From the NCBI RefSeq assembly GCF_002188465.1, contig NZ_NINW01000049.1, forward strand, positions 434,001-498,000: DNA of 64,000 bases, read 5' to 3'. This DNA is from Pigmentiphaga sp. NML080357 (GTDB lineage: Bacteria; Pseudomonadota; Gammaproteobacteria; Burkholderiales; Burkholderiaceae_B). The translations under genes and the position numbers were made by a program. The notes beneath the pieces were generated by a model that worked only from the letters and a program-made list of their open reading frames with translations, searched no databases and had not been told where the DNA came from. Shown one piece after another: positions 1 to 7,794 of the stretch. Position 1 is the stretch's first letter. Each line of letters opens with the position of its first letter.

Positions 1-671
1 TTGGCCCGTTCCAGCGGCGCGCCGACCGTGAGCGCGTAGGGCGTGCCGTACAGCACGAGAGGCGCGGCCACCGACAGCGTATCGGCCTGGTGTTCCCCCA
101 GGTTGACGTGATAGCCCCGCCGGTCTCCTTCTTCCAGCGCCTTGCGCAATTGTTCCCGTGTGGTCGGCGTCCGGTCGGTGAAGCGGGACAGCGGCATGCG
201 GGCGATCAGCTCGTCGCGCTCTGCGGGCGCCATGGCGGCCAGCAGCGCGCGTCCCGACGCGGCGGCGTGCAGCGGCTTGCGTTCGCCGGTCCGGGCGGTG
301 AAGCGGACGATGCGCTCGGGCTCGGCCACGTCGAGGTAGACCACCTGGTCGCCGGAGCGCTGGGCCAGGATCAGTGTTTCCCTCAGGCTTTCCCGCAACT
401 CTTCGAGCACCGGGCGGATACGGGCCGTCAACTGGTCGTGCTCGGCGATGACTCGGGCCTCGTTGAACCACCGGCGCGTCAGGTAGTAGCGCCCGCCGGC
501 CTGGTGGGCGTAGCCTTCTCCCTCGAGCGTGTCGAGCAGCGCCAGGCAACTGGACTTGGGAAAACCCAGGGCTGCCGAGATCTGCGACAGCGAGGCGGGC
601 GCCTTGGTCTGCGCGAAGTACTGCAGGATGGTCAGCACGCGCTTGGCGCTTTTTACGTCGTTCGTGTTCAT
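1..671 (-). CDS. IclR-family transcriptional regulator (3' end cut by window edge)
   Basis: The minus strand reads open from an ATG at 671 down to base 1 with no stop, giving 223 codons; IclR proteins are usually 250-270 residues, so about 30-40 C-terminal residues lie outside the window. The N-terminal 70 residues form the winged helix (SAKRVLTILQYFA, then SLSQISAALGFPKSS and a short wing). The effector domain follows, including RPVLEELRESLRETLILA and PLHAAASGRALLA, typical of IclR ligand domains. The gene diverges from the MaoC-CitE-CaiB-Bug run beginning at 802 and is its likely regulator (inference from position). The ligand is unknown; a C4/C5 carboxylate or its CoA thioester would fit the neighbours. 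Confidence 0.9.
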   Translation of the reverse strand, partial: MNTNDVKSAKRVLTILQYFAQTKAPASLSQISAALGFPKSSCLALLDTLEGEGYAHQAGGRYYLTRRWFNEARVIAEHDQLTARIRPVLEELRESLRETLILAQRSGDQVVYLDVAEPERIVRFTARTGERKPLHAAASGRALLAAMAPAERDELIARMPLSRFTDRTPTTREQLRKALEEGDRRGYHVNLGEHQADTLSVAAPLVLYGTPYALTVGAPLERA

Positions 672-801
672 GGCAAAAAGTCTATATGCACGAAGGGGGC
701 GGCGCTACTTTCCCGGGCGGAAATCCCCGGTTGAATGTTTTTGTTCAAGTATATAAACTTTTATTCATAAATAAGAACGATCGAACCGGAAGGAGACATC
801 G
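672..801. promoter_or_regulatory. Divergent AT-rich promoter/operator region, IclR vs MaoC operon
   Basis: This 130-base gap is strikingly AT-rich between 730 and 780. It holds two inverted repeats: TTGAA-N8-TTCAA at 731-748 and TTATT-N4-AATAA at 761-774. A TATAAA at 752-757 may be a -10 element for the plus-strand operon. The MaoC start at 802 has a clear AGGAG ribosome site at 791-795. Binding of the adjacent IclR protein to one of the dyads is inference. Confidence 0.5.
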
Positions 802-1254
802 ATGGCCGGACTGTATTTCGAGCAGTTCTCGCCCGGGCAGGAATTCGTCCATGACTGGACGCGTACCGTCACGGAGATGGACAACGTGCTGTTCAGTTCC
901 CTGACGATGAACGTCCAGCCCCTGCATATCGACGCCCATTTCGCCGCGCAGACCGAGTTCAAGCGGCCGCTGGTGAACAGCCTGTTCACGCTGGGCCTGA
1001 TGATAGGCATGACCGTGAACGACACCACGCTCGGCACGACGGTGGCCAACCTGGGCATGACCGAAGTGGCTTTTCCCAAGCCGGTGTTCGCCGGCGATAC
1101 GCTGCACGTGCGCACCCGCGTGCTATCGGTGCGCGAGAGCCGCTCGCGTCCGAACGCCGGCATCGTGGAGTTCGAGCACGTCGCGTTGAACCAGGACGAC
1201 GACATCGTCGCCCGCTGCAAGCGCTCCGCCTTGATGCACAAGGCGCCGGCCTAG
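802..1254 (+). CDS. MaoC-family acyl-CoA hydratase (itaconyl/mesaconyl-CoA-hydratase-like)
   Basis: A 150-residue single hot-dog-fold hydratase that would add or remove water on a short CoA thioester in the cytoplasm. The hydratase motif is at residues 33-49 ([17 protein letters not shown]). The usual catalytic Asp position of (R)-hydratases of the PhaJ type carries Asn (MN-x3-LH), a form I associate with the MaoC branch found beside CitE lyases and CaiB transferases. The conserved RPLVNS and PVFAGDTL segments follow. It is first gene of a run with a CitE-like lyase 9 bases downstream and a CaiB transferase after that. Together they match the three steps of itaconate degradation (CoA transfer, hydration to citramalyl-CoA, cleavage to acetyl-CoA and pyruvate). 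The substrate is inference; mesaconyl- or methylmalyl-CoA are alternatives. Confidence 0.85.
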   Translation: MAGLYFEQFSPGQEFVHDWTRTVTEMDNVLFSSLTMNVQPLHIDAHFAAQTEFKRPLVNSLFTLGLMIGMTVNDTTLGTTVANLGMTEVAFPKPVFAGDTLHVRTRVLSVRESRSRPNAGIVEFEHVALNQDDDIVARCKRSALMHKAPA

Positions 1255-1263
1255 GAGTCCGCC

Positions 1264-2118
1264 ATGATCCGCTCCATGCTGTTCGTGCCCGGCGATTCGC
1301 CGCGCAAGTTCGACAAGGCCGCCGCGAGTTCCGCAGACGCCCTGATCCTCGATCTGGAGGACTCGGTGGCGCCCGATGCCAAGCCGGCGGCGCGGGATAC
1401 GGTGCGCGGCATGCTGGACCGGCCGCCCGCCGGCAAGCAGCTATGGGTGCGGATCAACGCATTGGACAGCGGCGTCGCGCTCGAGGACCTCGCCGCCGTC
1501 GTGCCCGGGCGGCCGTTCGGCATCGTGCTGCCCAAGTGCGCGGGCCGCGCCGATCTTCAGCGGGCCGCGCACTACCTCGACGCCTGCGAGGCCATGGCGG
1601 GCCTGCCGGCGGGCGATGTCCGCATCCTGGCCATCGCGACCGAGACCGCGCGGTCGCTGTTCGGCCTGCACGACTATGCCGGCGCCACGCCCAGGCTCTG
1701 GGGCCTGTCGTGGGGCGCGGAGGATCTCGCCGCCGACGTGGGCGCCCAGGCCAACCGCGCGGCGGGCCGCTACACCGAACCGTTCCGGCTGGCGCGTTCC
1801 CTGTGCCTGATGGCCGCGGCCGCTGCCGGCGTGCGCGCCGTCGATACCGTGTGCGTGGATCTTGACGCGCCCGAGGTGCTGGCCGAGGAAACCCGCGAGG
1901 CCGTGCGCGACGGCTTCGTCGGCAAGCTCGCCATTCATCCCAGGCACGTGGATGCCATCAATGCGCTCATGTCGCCCGACGCGGCCATGCTCCAGTGGGC
2001 CCGGGCGGTGGTGGCGGCGTTCGATGCCCATCCCGGCGCCGGCGCGCTGAACCTGGACGGCAAGATGATCGACCGGCCGCACCTGCGGCTGGCGCGGCGC
2101 CTGCTGGGGGAGGAATGA
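1264..2118 (+). CDS. HpcH/HpaI (CitE-like) CoA-ester lyase, citramalyl/malyl-CoA lyase type
   Basis: A 284-residue TIM-barrel lyase of the citrate-lyase-beta/malyl-CoA-lyase group, which cleaves beta-hydroxyacyl-CoA thioesters using Mg2+. Family motifs appear in order: LFVPGDSPRKF (6-16), DLEDSVAPD (30-38), the substrate arginine in WVRINAL (about 61-67), the metal glutamate in ATETARS (about 125-131), GLSWGAEDLAADVG (metal Asp), LAIHPRHV and the C-terminal DGKMIDRPH. The length fits the stand-alone enzymes rather than true citrate lyase subunits, and no citrate lyase alpha or gamma gene is near. It sits 9 bases after the MaoC gene and 1 base before the CaiB gene, so translation is probably coupled. 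The likely reaction is (S)-citramalyl-CoA to acetyl-CoA plus pyruvate, inferred from neighbours. Confidence 0.87.
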   Translation: MIRSMLFVPGDSPRKFDKAAASSADALILDLEDSVAPDAKPAARDTVRGMLDRPPAGKQLWVRINALDSGVALEDLAAVVPGRPFGIVLPKCAGRADLQRAAHYLDACEAMAGLPAGDVRILAIATETARSLFGLHDYAGATPRLWGLSWGAEDLAADVGAQANRAAGRYTEPFRLARSLCLMAAAAAGVRAVDTVCVDLDAPEVLAEETREAVRDGFVGKLAIHPRHVDAINALMSPDAAMLQWARAVVAAFDAHPGAGALNLDGKMIDRPHLRLARRLLGEE

Positions 2119-2119
2119 C

Positions 2120-3256
2120 ATGGCCGGCCCGCTCGACGGCGTACGCATCCTGGACATGAGCGCCGTGGGCATGGGGCCGATGGCGACACAGATGCTGGGC
2201 GACATGGGCGCCGACGTGATCAAGGTCGAGCCGCCCGAGGGTGACGTGTTCCGCCACGTCACGCCCCAGCGCCATCCCGGCATGAGCCACGCGCACTTGA
2301 ACCTGAACCGCAATAAGCGCAGTGCGGTGATCGACGCCAAGACCGAGGCCGGCCGGCGACAGCTCGTCGCGCTGCTCGAGGAGGCGGACGTCTTCGTGTC
2401 CAACATGCGCGCGCCGGCCCTGCGCCGGCTGGGATTGGACCATGCCTCTCTGGCCGGGCGCTTTCCCCGGCTCATCCATTGCGTCTGCTACGGCTATTCC
2501 GAGCGCGGGCCGTATGCCGGCAGGCCGGCCATCGACGACACCATCCAGGCGGTATCCGGCCTGGCGTGGCTGCAGGGAGGCGCCGGCGGGCAGGCGCCAC
2601 GCTACGTGAATTCGGTGGTCGCCGACAAGGTGGTCGCCCTTTATGTGGCCAATGCCATCGCCTGCGCGCTGTACGCCCGCGAGCGGACCGGCGCCGGGCA
2701 GGCCGTCGAGGTGCCCATGTTCGAATGCATGGTGGCGTTTCTCGCGCCCGAACACCTGGCCGGCCGGACCTTCGTGCCGCCGGAGGGTCCGGCCGGCTAT
2801 GCGCGCCTGCTCAACGAGTACCGGCGGCCGTTCGCCACCCGGGACGGCTACCTCAGCGTCGTGCCCTACACCGACGCCCAGTGGCGCCGCTTCTTCGCCC
2901 TGGCGGGCGATCCCGGCATGGCGGACGATCCGCGTTATCGCACCGCCCGGGATCGCAGCCGGCATTTCCCCGAGCTGTACCGGTACGTCGAGGACACGCT
3001 GCGCACGCGGACCACCGCCCAATGGCTGGATGCCCTCGCGACGGCGGACATTCCCTTCGCGCCCGTCAACGCGTTCGACGATCTGCTGCGCGATCCCCAT
3101 CTGGCGGCAATCGGCTTCTGGCGCGAATGCGACCATCCGACCGAGGGCCGCCTGCGCCAGGCCGGTATTCCCGTGCACTTTGGCGCAACGCCGGGGGACA
3201 TCCGGCGGCACGCGCCGAACCTGGGCGAGCATACCGACGAAGTGCTGCGCGGCTAG
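2120..3256 (+). CDS. CaiB/BaiF family (class III) CoA-transferase
   Basis: A 378-residue class III CoA-transferase, which moves CoA between two carboxylic acids through an aspartyl intermediate. The N-terminal GVRILDMSAV and GADVIKVEPPEG motifs bind CoA. The expected catalytic Asp is Asp169, in the VVADK segment. The C-terminal half carries the family NEYRRPFATRDGYLSV and FAPVNAFDDLL stretches. It starts one base after the CitE stop and is followed, 45 bases on, by a Bug binding protein. In this set it would load CoA from succinyl-CoA onto the imported dicarboxylate (itaconate, mesaconate or citramalate); donor and acceptor are inferred. It is one of three CaiB paralogues in the window. Confidence 0.9.
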   Translation: MAGPLDGVRILDMSAVGMGPMATQMLGDMGADVIKVEPPEGDVFRHVTPQRHPGMSHAHLNLNRNKRSAVIDAKTEAGRRQLVALLEEADVFVSNMRAPALRRLGLDHASLAGRFPRLIHCVCYGYSERGPYAGRPAIDDTIQAVSGLAWLQGGAGGQAPRYVNSVVADKVVALYVANAIACALYARERTGAGQAVEVPMFECMVAFLAPEHLAGRTFVPPEGPAGYARLLNEYRRPFATRDGYLSVVPYTDAQWRRFFALAGDPGMADDPRYRTARDRSRHFPELYRYVEDTLRTRTTAQWLDALATADIPFAPVNAFDDLLRDPHLAAIGFWRECDHPTEGRLRQAGIPVHFGATPGDIRRHAPNLGEHTDEVLRG

Positions 3257-3301
3257 GACGGCCGCATCGCGTTGACCAGAGGGACGACAGAGGAGACTTC
3301 T

Positions 3302-4273
3302 ATGCGGAAGGTGATCGCGCTGGGGTTGGCAAGCGCCGCCCTCATGGCCTGGATGCCCGCGCAGGCCCAGTCCTATCCCGAGGCGGGCAGGACCATACGC
3401 TTCGTGATCGGCTTTCCGGCCGGCAGCTCCATCGACAACGTGTCGCGCATCGTGCTGGACGACATCCGCGCCCGCACCGGCGCCGTGATCGTCATCGAGA
3501 ATAAGGCCGGGGCGCTGGGTGCGCTGGGCGTGGACGCGGTGGCGCGCGCCGCGCCGGACGGCTACACCATGATGCCCAGTTCCAGCGCCACCAGTTCCTC
3601 GGGGCCGTTCCTGTCCAAGGCCATCCAGAAGCACGACGCGCTGGCCGACTTCACCCAGGTGGCCCGCATGGTGCGCTTCGACGTGGTGGTCGTGACCCGC
3701 GCGGCGGGCGGCTACGCCGACGCGAAAAGCCTGATCGCCGCCGCCCGCGCCAAGCCGAAATCGCTGGCCACCGGCTATGGCTCGGGCACGGGCCAGGTCG
3801 CTTCGGCCGCCTTCAGCCGCGCCGCCGGCATGGAGGTGCTGAGCGTGCCCTACAAAGGGCAGCCCGCGGCGGTGACCGACCTGCTGGGCGGCCGGGTCGA
3901 CTTCGTCTCCTCCGACCTGGGGGCCGTGCTGCCGCAGATCGGCGCGCACAACCTGCACGCGGTCGCGCTGGTGTCCAACAAGCGCTCCACCATCCTGCCC
4001 GGTGTCCCCACCGCCGCCGAGCTCGGGCTGTCCGGGCTGGATCTGACCGGCTGGATAGGCGTGGCGGGGCCGGCGCGGCTGCCGGCGCAGGCGGTGCAGT
4101 GGTGGCAGGAGCAGTTGAAGCTGTCGCTGAACAAGCCGGAGGTCAGGGAACGCCTGCGCGGCATGGGCATGGAAACCGACTTCCTGGCCGGGGACGAGTT
4201 CCAGCGCTTCGTGCGCGCCCAGTACGAGGAATGGGGCGCGCAGATCCGGCACGCGGGGATCCAGGCGGAATAG
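3302..4273 (+). CDS. Bug/TctC-family periplasmic solute-binding protein
   Basis: A 323-residue secreted binding protein with a signal peptide (MRKVIALGLASAALMAWMPAQA, cleaved after residue 22). The ATG at 3302 is preferred over a start 30 bases upstream because it has a GAGGAG ribosome site and places the signal peptide at the N-terminus. The ligand-loop motif that is usually P-x3-GG-x2-D reads FPAGSSID here, so the glycine pair is altered. The VPYKG motif near residue 180 is intact. It closes the MaoC-CitE-CaiB run and would capture the substrate carboxylate in the periplasm. No TctA or TctB membrane gene is present. Confidence 0.88.
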   Translation: MRKVIALGLASAALMAWMPAQAQSYPEAGRTIRFVIGFPAGSSIDNVSRIVLDDIRARTGAVIVIENKAGALGALGVDAVARAAPDGYTMMPSSSATSSSGPFLSKAIQKHDALADFTQVARMVRFDVVVVTRAAGGYADAKSLIAAARAKPKSLATGYGSGTGQVASAAFSRAAGMEVLSVPYKGQPAAVTDLLGGRVDFVSSDLGAVLPQIGAHNLHAVALVSNKRSTILPGVPTAAELGLSGLDLTGWIGVAGPARLPAQAVQWWQEQLKLSLNKPEVRERLRGMGMETDFLAGDEFQRFVRAQYEEWGAQIRHAGIQAE

Positions 4274-4280
4274 CCTCCAC

Positions 4281-4301
4281 GGCGGCGCCGGTTGCGCCGC
4301 C
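4281..4301 (+). terminator. Strong GC hairpin after the first Bug gene
   Basis: A perfect 8-bp stem (GGCGGCGC/GCGCCGCC) with a 5-base loop lies 8 bases after the Bug stop codon. There is no following T-run, so this may be an attenuator or mRNA 3' end rather than a classical intrinsic terminator. Confidence 0.4.
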
Positions 4302-4304
4302 ATA

Positions 4305-4359
4305 CATATCAGCTTTGCCTTCTCCGGTCCTGGGATGGGGAAGGGCGCGCTTCTATAGT
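4305..4359 (+). promoter_or_regulatory. Half-site of shared regulon motif plus -10-like element upstream of second Bug gene
   Basis: CATATCAGCTTTGCC at 4305-4319 matches the right half of a motif found in four other gaps of this region. A TATAGT element at 4354-4359 starts 39 bases after the TTG of the motif, the same distance as at two of the other sites. The left half (GYTATS) is not convincing here. Confidence 0.4.
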
Positions 4360-4410
4360 GGGTCGCAGCGCCATGGCCGCAGGCGGCCGGATGGCGGACA
4401 ACCATAAGCC

Positions 4411-5400
4411 ATGGAGACGACCTTGAAACGCGCATTCGCCATCCTGCTCGGAGGCCTGGCGGCCACGGCCCTGCTGCTGCCCGCCGCCCACGCCCAGTCC
4501 GACTATCCCAGCCGGCCGATCACCCTGGTCAATCCCTACGCGCCGGGCGGCCCCGCCGACACGCTGGCCCGGGAACTGGCATCCCGGCTGAAGGAGCGCC
4601 TGGGCCAGCCCGTGGTCGTCGAGAACAAGGCGGGCAGCGGAGCCATGGTCGGCACCGGCTACGTGGCGCGCGCCAAGCCCGATGGCTATACCCTGCTGAT
4701 GGGCACTTCGCCCGGCATGGTGGTCGGCCCGCTGATCGAGCGCGTGACCTACGACGGCCTGAAGGACTTCGAACTCGTCGGGCTGGTGGCCAACCAGCCC
4801 GTGGTCCTGGTGGCCAACGCCAAGCTCGGCATCAACACCATGCAGGACCTGCTCGACCGGGCGCGCAAGCAGCCGGGCAAGCTGAATTTCGCGTCGGCCG
4901 GCACCGGCGGCCCGACCCACCTGGCCGGGGAATTGCTGCGCCGCCGCGCCGGCATAGAGATCACCCACGTTCCCTACAAGGGCGCCGCCCCGGCCTTGCA
5001 GGACCTGATCGGTGGCCAGGTCGAGCTGGGCATGCTGAGCGCCTCGCCCGTGCTGCCCTTCGTCAAGGACGGCCGGCTCAAGGCCATCGCCTATACCGGC
5101 GCCAAGCGGTCCTCGCTGCTGCCCGACGTGCCGACCATGACAGAGGCCGGCATCAAGAACTGGAACGAGGTCTCCACCTGGTACGCCCTGGCCGCGCCAC
5201 GCGGCACGCCAGCGGCTATCATCGAGAAGCTGAGCGCGGCGCTGACGGCGATCAACGCCGAGCCGGAACACCAGCGCTTCCTGGCGCAGCAGGACGGCAG
5301 CATCGACAACATGACGCCTTCGGAAGTCACCGCCTTCGCGCAGAAGGACAAGACCGCGATGACGGAACTGCTGGGCGCCCTGGACATGCTGGCCAAATGA
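4411..5400 (+). CDS. Bug/TctC-family periplasmic solute-binding protein
   Basis: A 329-residue secreted binding protein; signal peptide cleaved after residue 28 (LLPAAHA). The ligand loop is intact (NPYAPGGPADTLARE), as is VPYKGAAPAL. Start choice is uncertain: the ATG at 4411 has no ribosome site, whereas the TTG at 4423 (giving MKRAFAIL...) has GGAG six bases upstream inside the first codons, so the true start may be 4423. It is separated from the previous Bug gene by 137 bases with a hairpin and its own promoter-like motif, so it probably belongs to a different unit, perhaps with the flavin reductase 49 bases downstream. Confidence 0.88.
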   Translation: METTLKRAFAILLGGLAATALLLPAAHAQSDYPSRPITLVNPYAPGGPADTLARELASRLKERLGQPVVVENKAGSGAMVGTGYVARAKPDGYTLLMGTSPGMVVGPLIERVTYDGLKDFELVGLVANQPVVLVANAKLGINTMQDLLDRARKQPGKLNFASAGTGGPTHLAGELLRRRAGIEITHVPYKGAAPALQDLIGGQVELGMLSASPVLPFVKDGRLKAIAYTGAKRSSLLPDVPTMTEAGIKNWNEVSTWYALAAPRGTPAAIIEKLSAALTAINAEPEHQRFLAQQDGSIDNMTPSEVTAFAQKDKTAMTELLGALDMLAK

Positions 5401-5408
5401 AACACCAC

Positions 5409-5435
5409 GGCGCGGCGCCTTCCTCGCGCCGCGCC
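5409..5435 (+). terminator. GC-rich hairpin between Bug and flavin reductase genes
   Basis: Ten paired bases (GGCGCGGCGC with GCGCCGCGCC) around a 7-base loop, starting 9 bases after the Bug stop codon and ending 14 bases before the next ATG. There is no T-run; a processing or attenuation element protecting the highly expressed binding-protein message is a reasonable guess. Confidence 0.4.
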
Positions 5436-5449
5436 CGGAAGCGGAGAAC

Positions 5450-6097
5450 ATGAAAGAATTCATTCGCGTCGACGTCCCCGGCCTCGATCCCGCGGACGCC
5501 TATCGACTGGTCGTGGGATGCGTGGTGCCGCGTCCCGTTGCCTGGATCACCACCCAGGATCGGAGCGGCCGGGTCAACGCCGCCCCCTTCAGTTCCTACA
5601 ATTACGTCGCCAGCCGGCCGCCCATGCTGGCCGTCAACATCTCGACGCTGGACGGAGAGCTCAAGGACACGGCCCGCAATATCGTGGAAACCGGCGAGTT
5701 CGTCGTCAACGTCTCGACCGAGGCCGACCTGGAGACCATGCATGCCAGCGCGGCCGAGTACCCGCCCGAGATCAGCGAGCCCGAAGCCCTGGGCATCGCG
5801 CTCCTTCCGAGCCACCATGTCCGGCCGCCCCGCATCGCTTCCACCCCTGTCCAGATGGAATGCCGCCTGGACCAGGCCATCCCCCTGGGCGAAGGCTATA
5901 ACACCCTCTACATCGGGCAGGTCGTCGCCTTCCACCTGTCTCCCGACATCTACGACGGCCGCCGCGTCAACAGCGCCGCCATGCGCCCCGTGGCCCGCCT
6001 GGGCGGCCCGTTCTACGCCGCGCTGGGCGAGATCTTCCACCGCCCCATGCTCCAACGCCAGCCCGGCGCGGAGCCTGATCCAGCCCCCAGACCTTAG
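5450..6097 (+). CDS. Flavin reductase-like FMN-binding split-barrel protein
   Basis: A 215-residue protein of the flavin-reductase-like (DIM6/NTAB) family. The core runs from about residue 15 to 170 and includes VVPRPVAWITTQD, NAAPFSSYNYVASRPPML and DTARNIVETGEFVVNV, the FMN-binding strands of the family. Such proteins reduce flavin with NAD(P)H for a two-component monooxygenase, or act alone on small substrates. No partner monooxygenase lies next to it; the nearest is the flavoprotein at 28 kb, which is of the self-sufficient type. A GGAGA ribosome site precedes the ATG. It ends 3 bases before the convergent fumarase-like beta gene. Its role in the local pathway is unknown. Confidence 0.85.
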   Translation: MKEFIRVDVPGLDPADAYRLVVGCVVPRPVAWITTQDRSGRVNAAPFSSYNYVASRPPMLAVNISTLDGELKDTARNIVETGEFVVNVSTEADLETMHASAAEYPPEISEPEALGIALLPSHHVRPPRIASTPVQMECRLDQAIPLGEGYNTLYIGQVVAFHLSPDIYDGRRVNSAAMRPVARLGGPFYAALGEIFHRPMLQRQPGAEPDPAPRP

Positions 6098-6100
6098 AGC

Positions 6101-6727
6101 TCAATCCCGGGCGGAACTCCGCCGCTCATCCAACCGGGCCAGTATCTCAGGCAACCGCTCCCGGGCCGTCTCCGCCAGGTCGCCGTAAAGGCTGTTGCCT
6201 TGCGCGTCGATCCCCACCGTGGCGGGGCCCAGCCCCTCCACCCGCAGCTTCACCAGCCGGTAGTGGTGCACCAGGTCGTTCCAGTGCACCGCCACCACTT
6301 CCCGTATCGCCTCGGATAGAAGCGTGCATCCACCCCCCAGGAACGACAGGTAGACGCACCCCGCCTCCCGCATCGCCTCGACGCTGCGAGCGTCCAGCCC
6401 GCCCTTGCCGCCCGCCACCCGCAACCCCAATCCGCGTATCAACCGCGGCATGAACCCGTTGAATCGCGTGCTCGTCGTCGGGTTCAGGTATAGCACCTCG
6501 AAATGGCCGCCGGCTTCCCGGCTGTAGCTGCCCAGGTGCAGCAGCGCGGCGTCCTTCAGGTCGATGGGGGGCGCCTCGCCACGGTCGAGCAGTTCCATCA
6601 GCCGTTCATGCGTCGTCATGCCGGCGCACAGCACGACCTCGCCATGCAGCCGGACCTGGTCGCCCACGCGTAGCGACCGGACCGCCTCTTCGCTCAGCGG
6701 CAACTCAAGTTCGTGGACGGTGCTCAC
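6101..6727 (-). CDS. Class I fumarase/tartrate dehydratase-like beta subunit (divergent)
   Basis: A 208-residue C-terminal-type hydratase subunit that pairs with the alpha gene 28 bases upstream. Compared with L-tartrate dehydratase TtdB, the overall layout is kept: LPLSEEAVRSLRVGDQVRLHG, then NPTTSTRF, then GGKGGLD and a final GNSLYGD. However, the Arg-Asp of the CRD-x2-H motif is replaced (CAGMTTH), GPTTS-x-RM is NPTTSTRF, and the GMPE segment is VHHY. The conserved threonine, arginine and lysine of the second and third motifs remain. The loss of the first substrate arginine suggests a substrate other than fumarate; mesaconate is attractive because class I fumarase homologues acting as mesaconases are known. 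Substrate is inference. Confidence 0.85.
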   Translation of the reverse strand: MSTVHELELPLSEEAVRSLRVGDQVRLHGEVVLCAGMTTHERLMELLDRGEAPPIDLKDAALLHLGSYSREAGGHFEVLYLNPTTSTRFNGFMPRLIRGLGLRVAGGKGGLDARSVEAMREAGCVYLSFLGGGCTLLSEAIREVVAVHWNDLVHHYRLVKLRVEGLGPATVGIDAQGNSLYGDLAETARERLPEILARLDERRSSARD

Positions 6728-6755
6728 GGTGTCGGGTCCTTGTCATGACGGCCAG

Positions 6756-7625
6756 TCATTCGATGATCTCCACGCGGCCCGAATCATGGATGCGGGCGCG
6801 GGTGCGGCGGTTGATCCAGCAGTTGAAACATACCGCCACCGGCGTGAAACCGTGGCCCGAGGCATAGTCCACGTGCACGGCCATCGCCGTGCTGTCGCCG
6901 CCGGTGCCCATGGGGCCGAAACCCGTCGCGTTGGCCGCTTCCTTGAGGCGATCCTCCATGGCGGCCAGCACGGGCTCGGGGTTGACCGTACCGATGGACC
7001 GAAGCGTGGCCTGTTTGGCCAGCTTGGCGGCATAGTCGAACGTGCCGCCTATGCCCACGCCGATCACCACCGGCGGACAATGCTGCGACCCGGCTTTGAG
7101 GATGACCTCCATCACGTAGCGCTCGATGGTCTCCAGGCTGGGAAAGGTGAAGATCTCCAGCGCGGCCCAGCGGCCCGAGCCCAGCGCCTTGGGCGAACAG
7201 GTGATGTCCACGTAGTCGGCGCCGTCGATCAGGTCGAAAGTGACGATGGGCATGTCCTTGCCCTTGTAGCCGCGCTCGTTGGTGAGGGGATTGGTCACGT
7301 GGGCGAGCAGCGGCGGCTGGATGGCGGCGACCAGATCGTCGAAACCGTCGGCGAAGGCGCGCTTGATGTCGCCCTCCAGCCGGGCGGCGGTGCCGATGCC
7401 GACGAAGTACACCGGGACGCCGGAGTCGGAGCAGACGAAGTGCTGGCGAGCCTCGGCGGCATCCGCGCTTTGCAGCATGATGCGCAGCGTGCCGCGCGCG
7501 ACCTCGTTGCGCTCGCCTTGCTCGGCCTCGCGCAGCGCCGCCTTGGTGTCCTCGGGTATCTTCTTCAGCGCGCGTTCGTAGAGCTGGGCGCTGACCGACC
7601 GCACGAGGTCGTAGCTGATGGCCAT
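6756..7625 (-). CDS. Class I fumarase/tartrate dehydratase-like alpha subunit (4Fe-4S)
   Basis: A 289-residue iron-sulfur subunit of a two-subunit class I hydro-lyase. The three cluster cysteines are visible: Cys65 (VCSDSG), Cys183 (HCPPVVIGVGIGG) and Cys269 (FNCWINRRTRAR). The segment LAKQATLRS and the GPMGTGG loop also match the family. It is transcribed ahead of the beta subunit with a 28-base gap, and diverges from a glutathione transferase across a gap holding the shared regulon motif. Together the subunits should hydrate or dehydrate a C4/C5 dicarboxylate in an oxygen-sensitive reaction. Length is normal for the two-subunit type. Confidence 0.9.
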   Translation of the reverse strand: MAISYDLVRSVSAQLYERALKKIPEDTKAALREAEQGERNEVARGTLRIMLQSADAAEARQHFVCSDSGVPVYFVGIGTAARLEGDIKRAFADGFDDLVAAIQPPLLAHVTNPLTNERGYKGKDMPIVTFDLIDGADYVDITCSPKALGSGRWAALEIFTFPSLETIERYVMEVILKAGSQHCPPVVIGVGIGGTFDYAAKLAKQATLRSIGTVNPEPVLAAMEDRLKEAANATGFGPMGTGGDSTAMAVHVDYASGHGFTPVAVCFNCWINRRTRARIHDSGRVEIIE

Positions 7626-7697
7626 CTGTCTCCCCTGTGGCGCGTCGGGGCGCGCGCGTTCCTGGTCTCCGGACTATAACGACGCGGCCGGGCCGCT

Positions 7698-7759
7698 GCT
7701 ATCACCCGGCCGGCACACCTGCTTTGCGGGCGTCTGTCCGGAACCGTGGTGGATATACT
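7698..7759. promoter_or_regulatory. Shared regulon motif in the fumarase/GST divergent gap
   Basis: GCTATC-N10-CACACCTGCTTTG at 7698-7726 aligns base for base with the sites at 12588 and 16056. A TATACT (-10-like) follows at 7754-7759, 36 bases before the glutathione transferase ATG. Its distance from the TTG is 30 bases rather than the 38-39 seen at the other sites. The left half could serve the minus-strand fumarase genes. Confidence 0.5.
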
Positions 7760-7794
7760 GGCCGGCACGTGCAATGTCTCGACGGAAGGAGCGC

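Noticed and set aside
1967-4435. Very long open frames (about 800-940 codons) antisense to annotated genes here and at 8777-11590, 20168-22699, 35473-38280 and 56356-59094
   Set aside because: In DNA of this GC content stops are rare in shadow frames. The translations are low-complexity (Arg/Gly/His/Ala rich) with no domain, while the opposite or alternate frames hold well-known families with ribosome sites.
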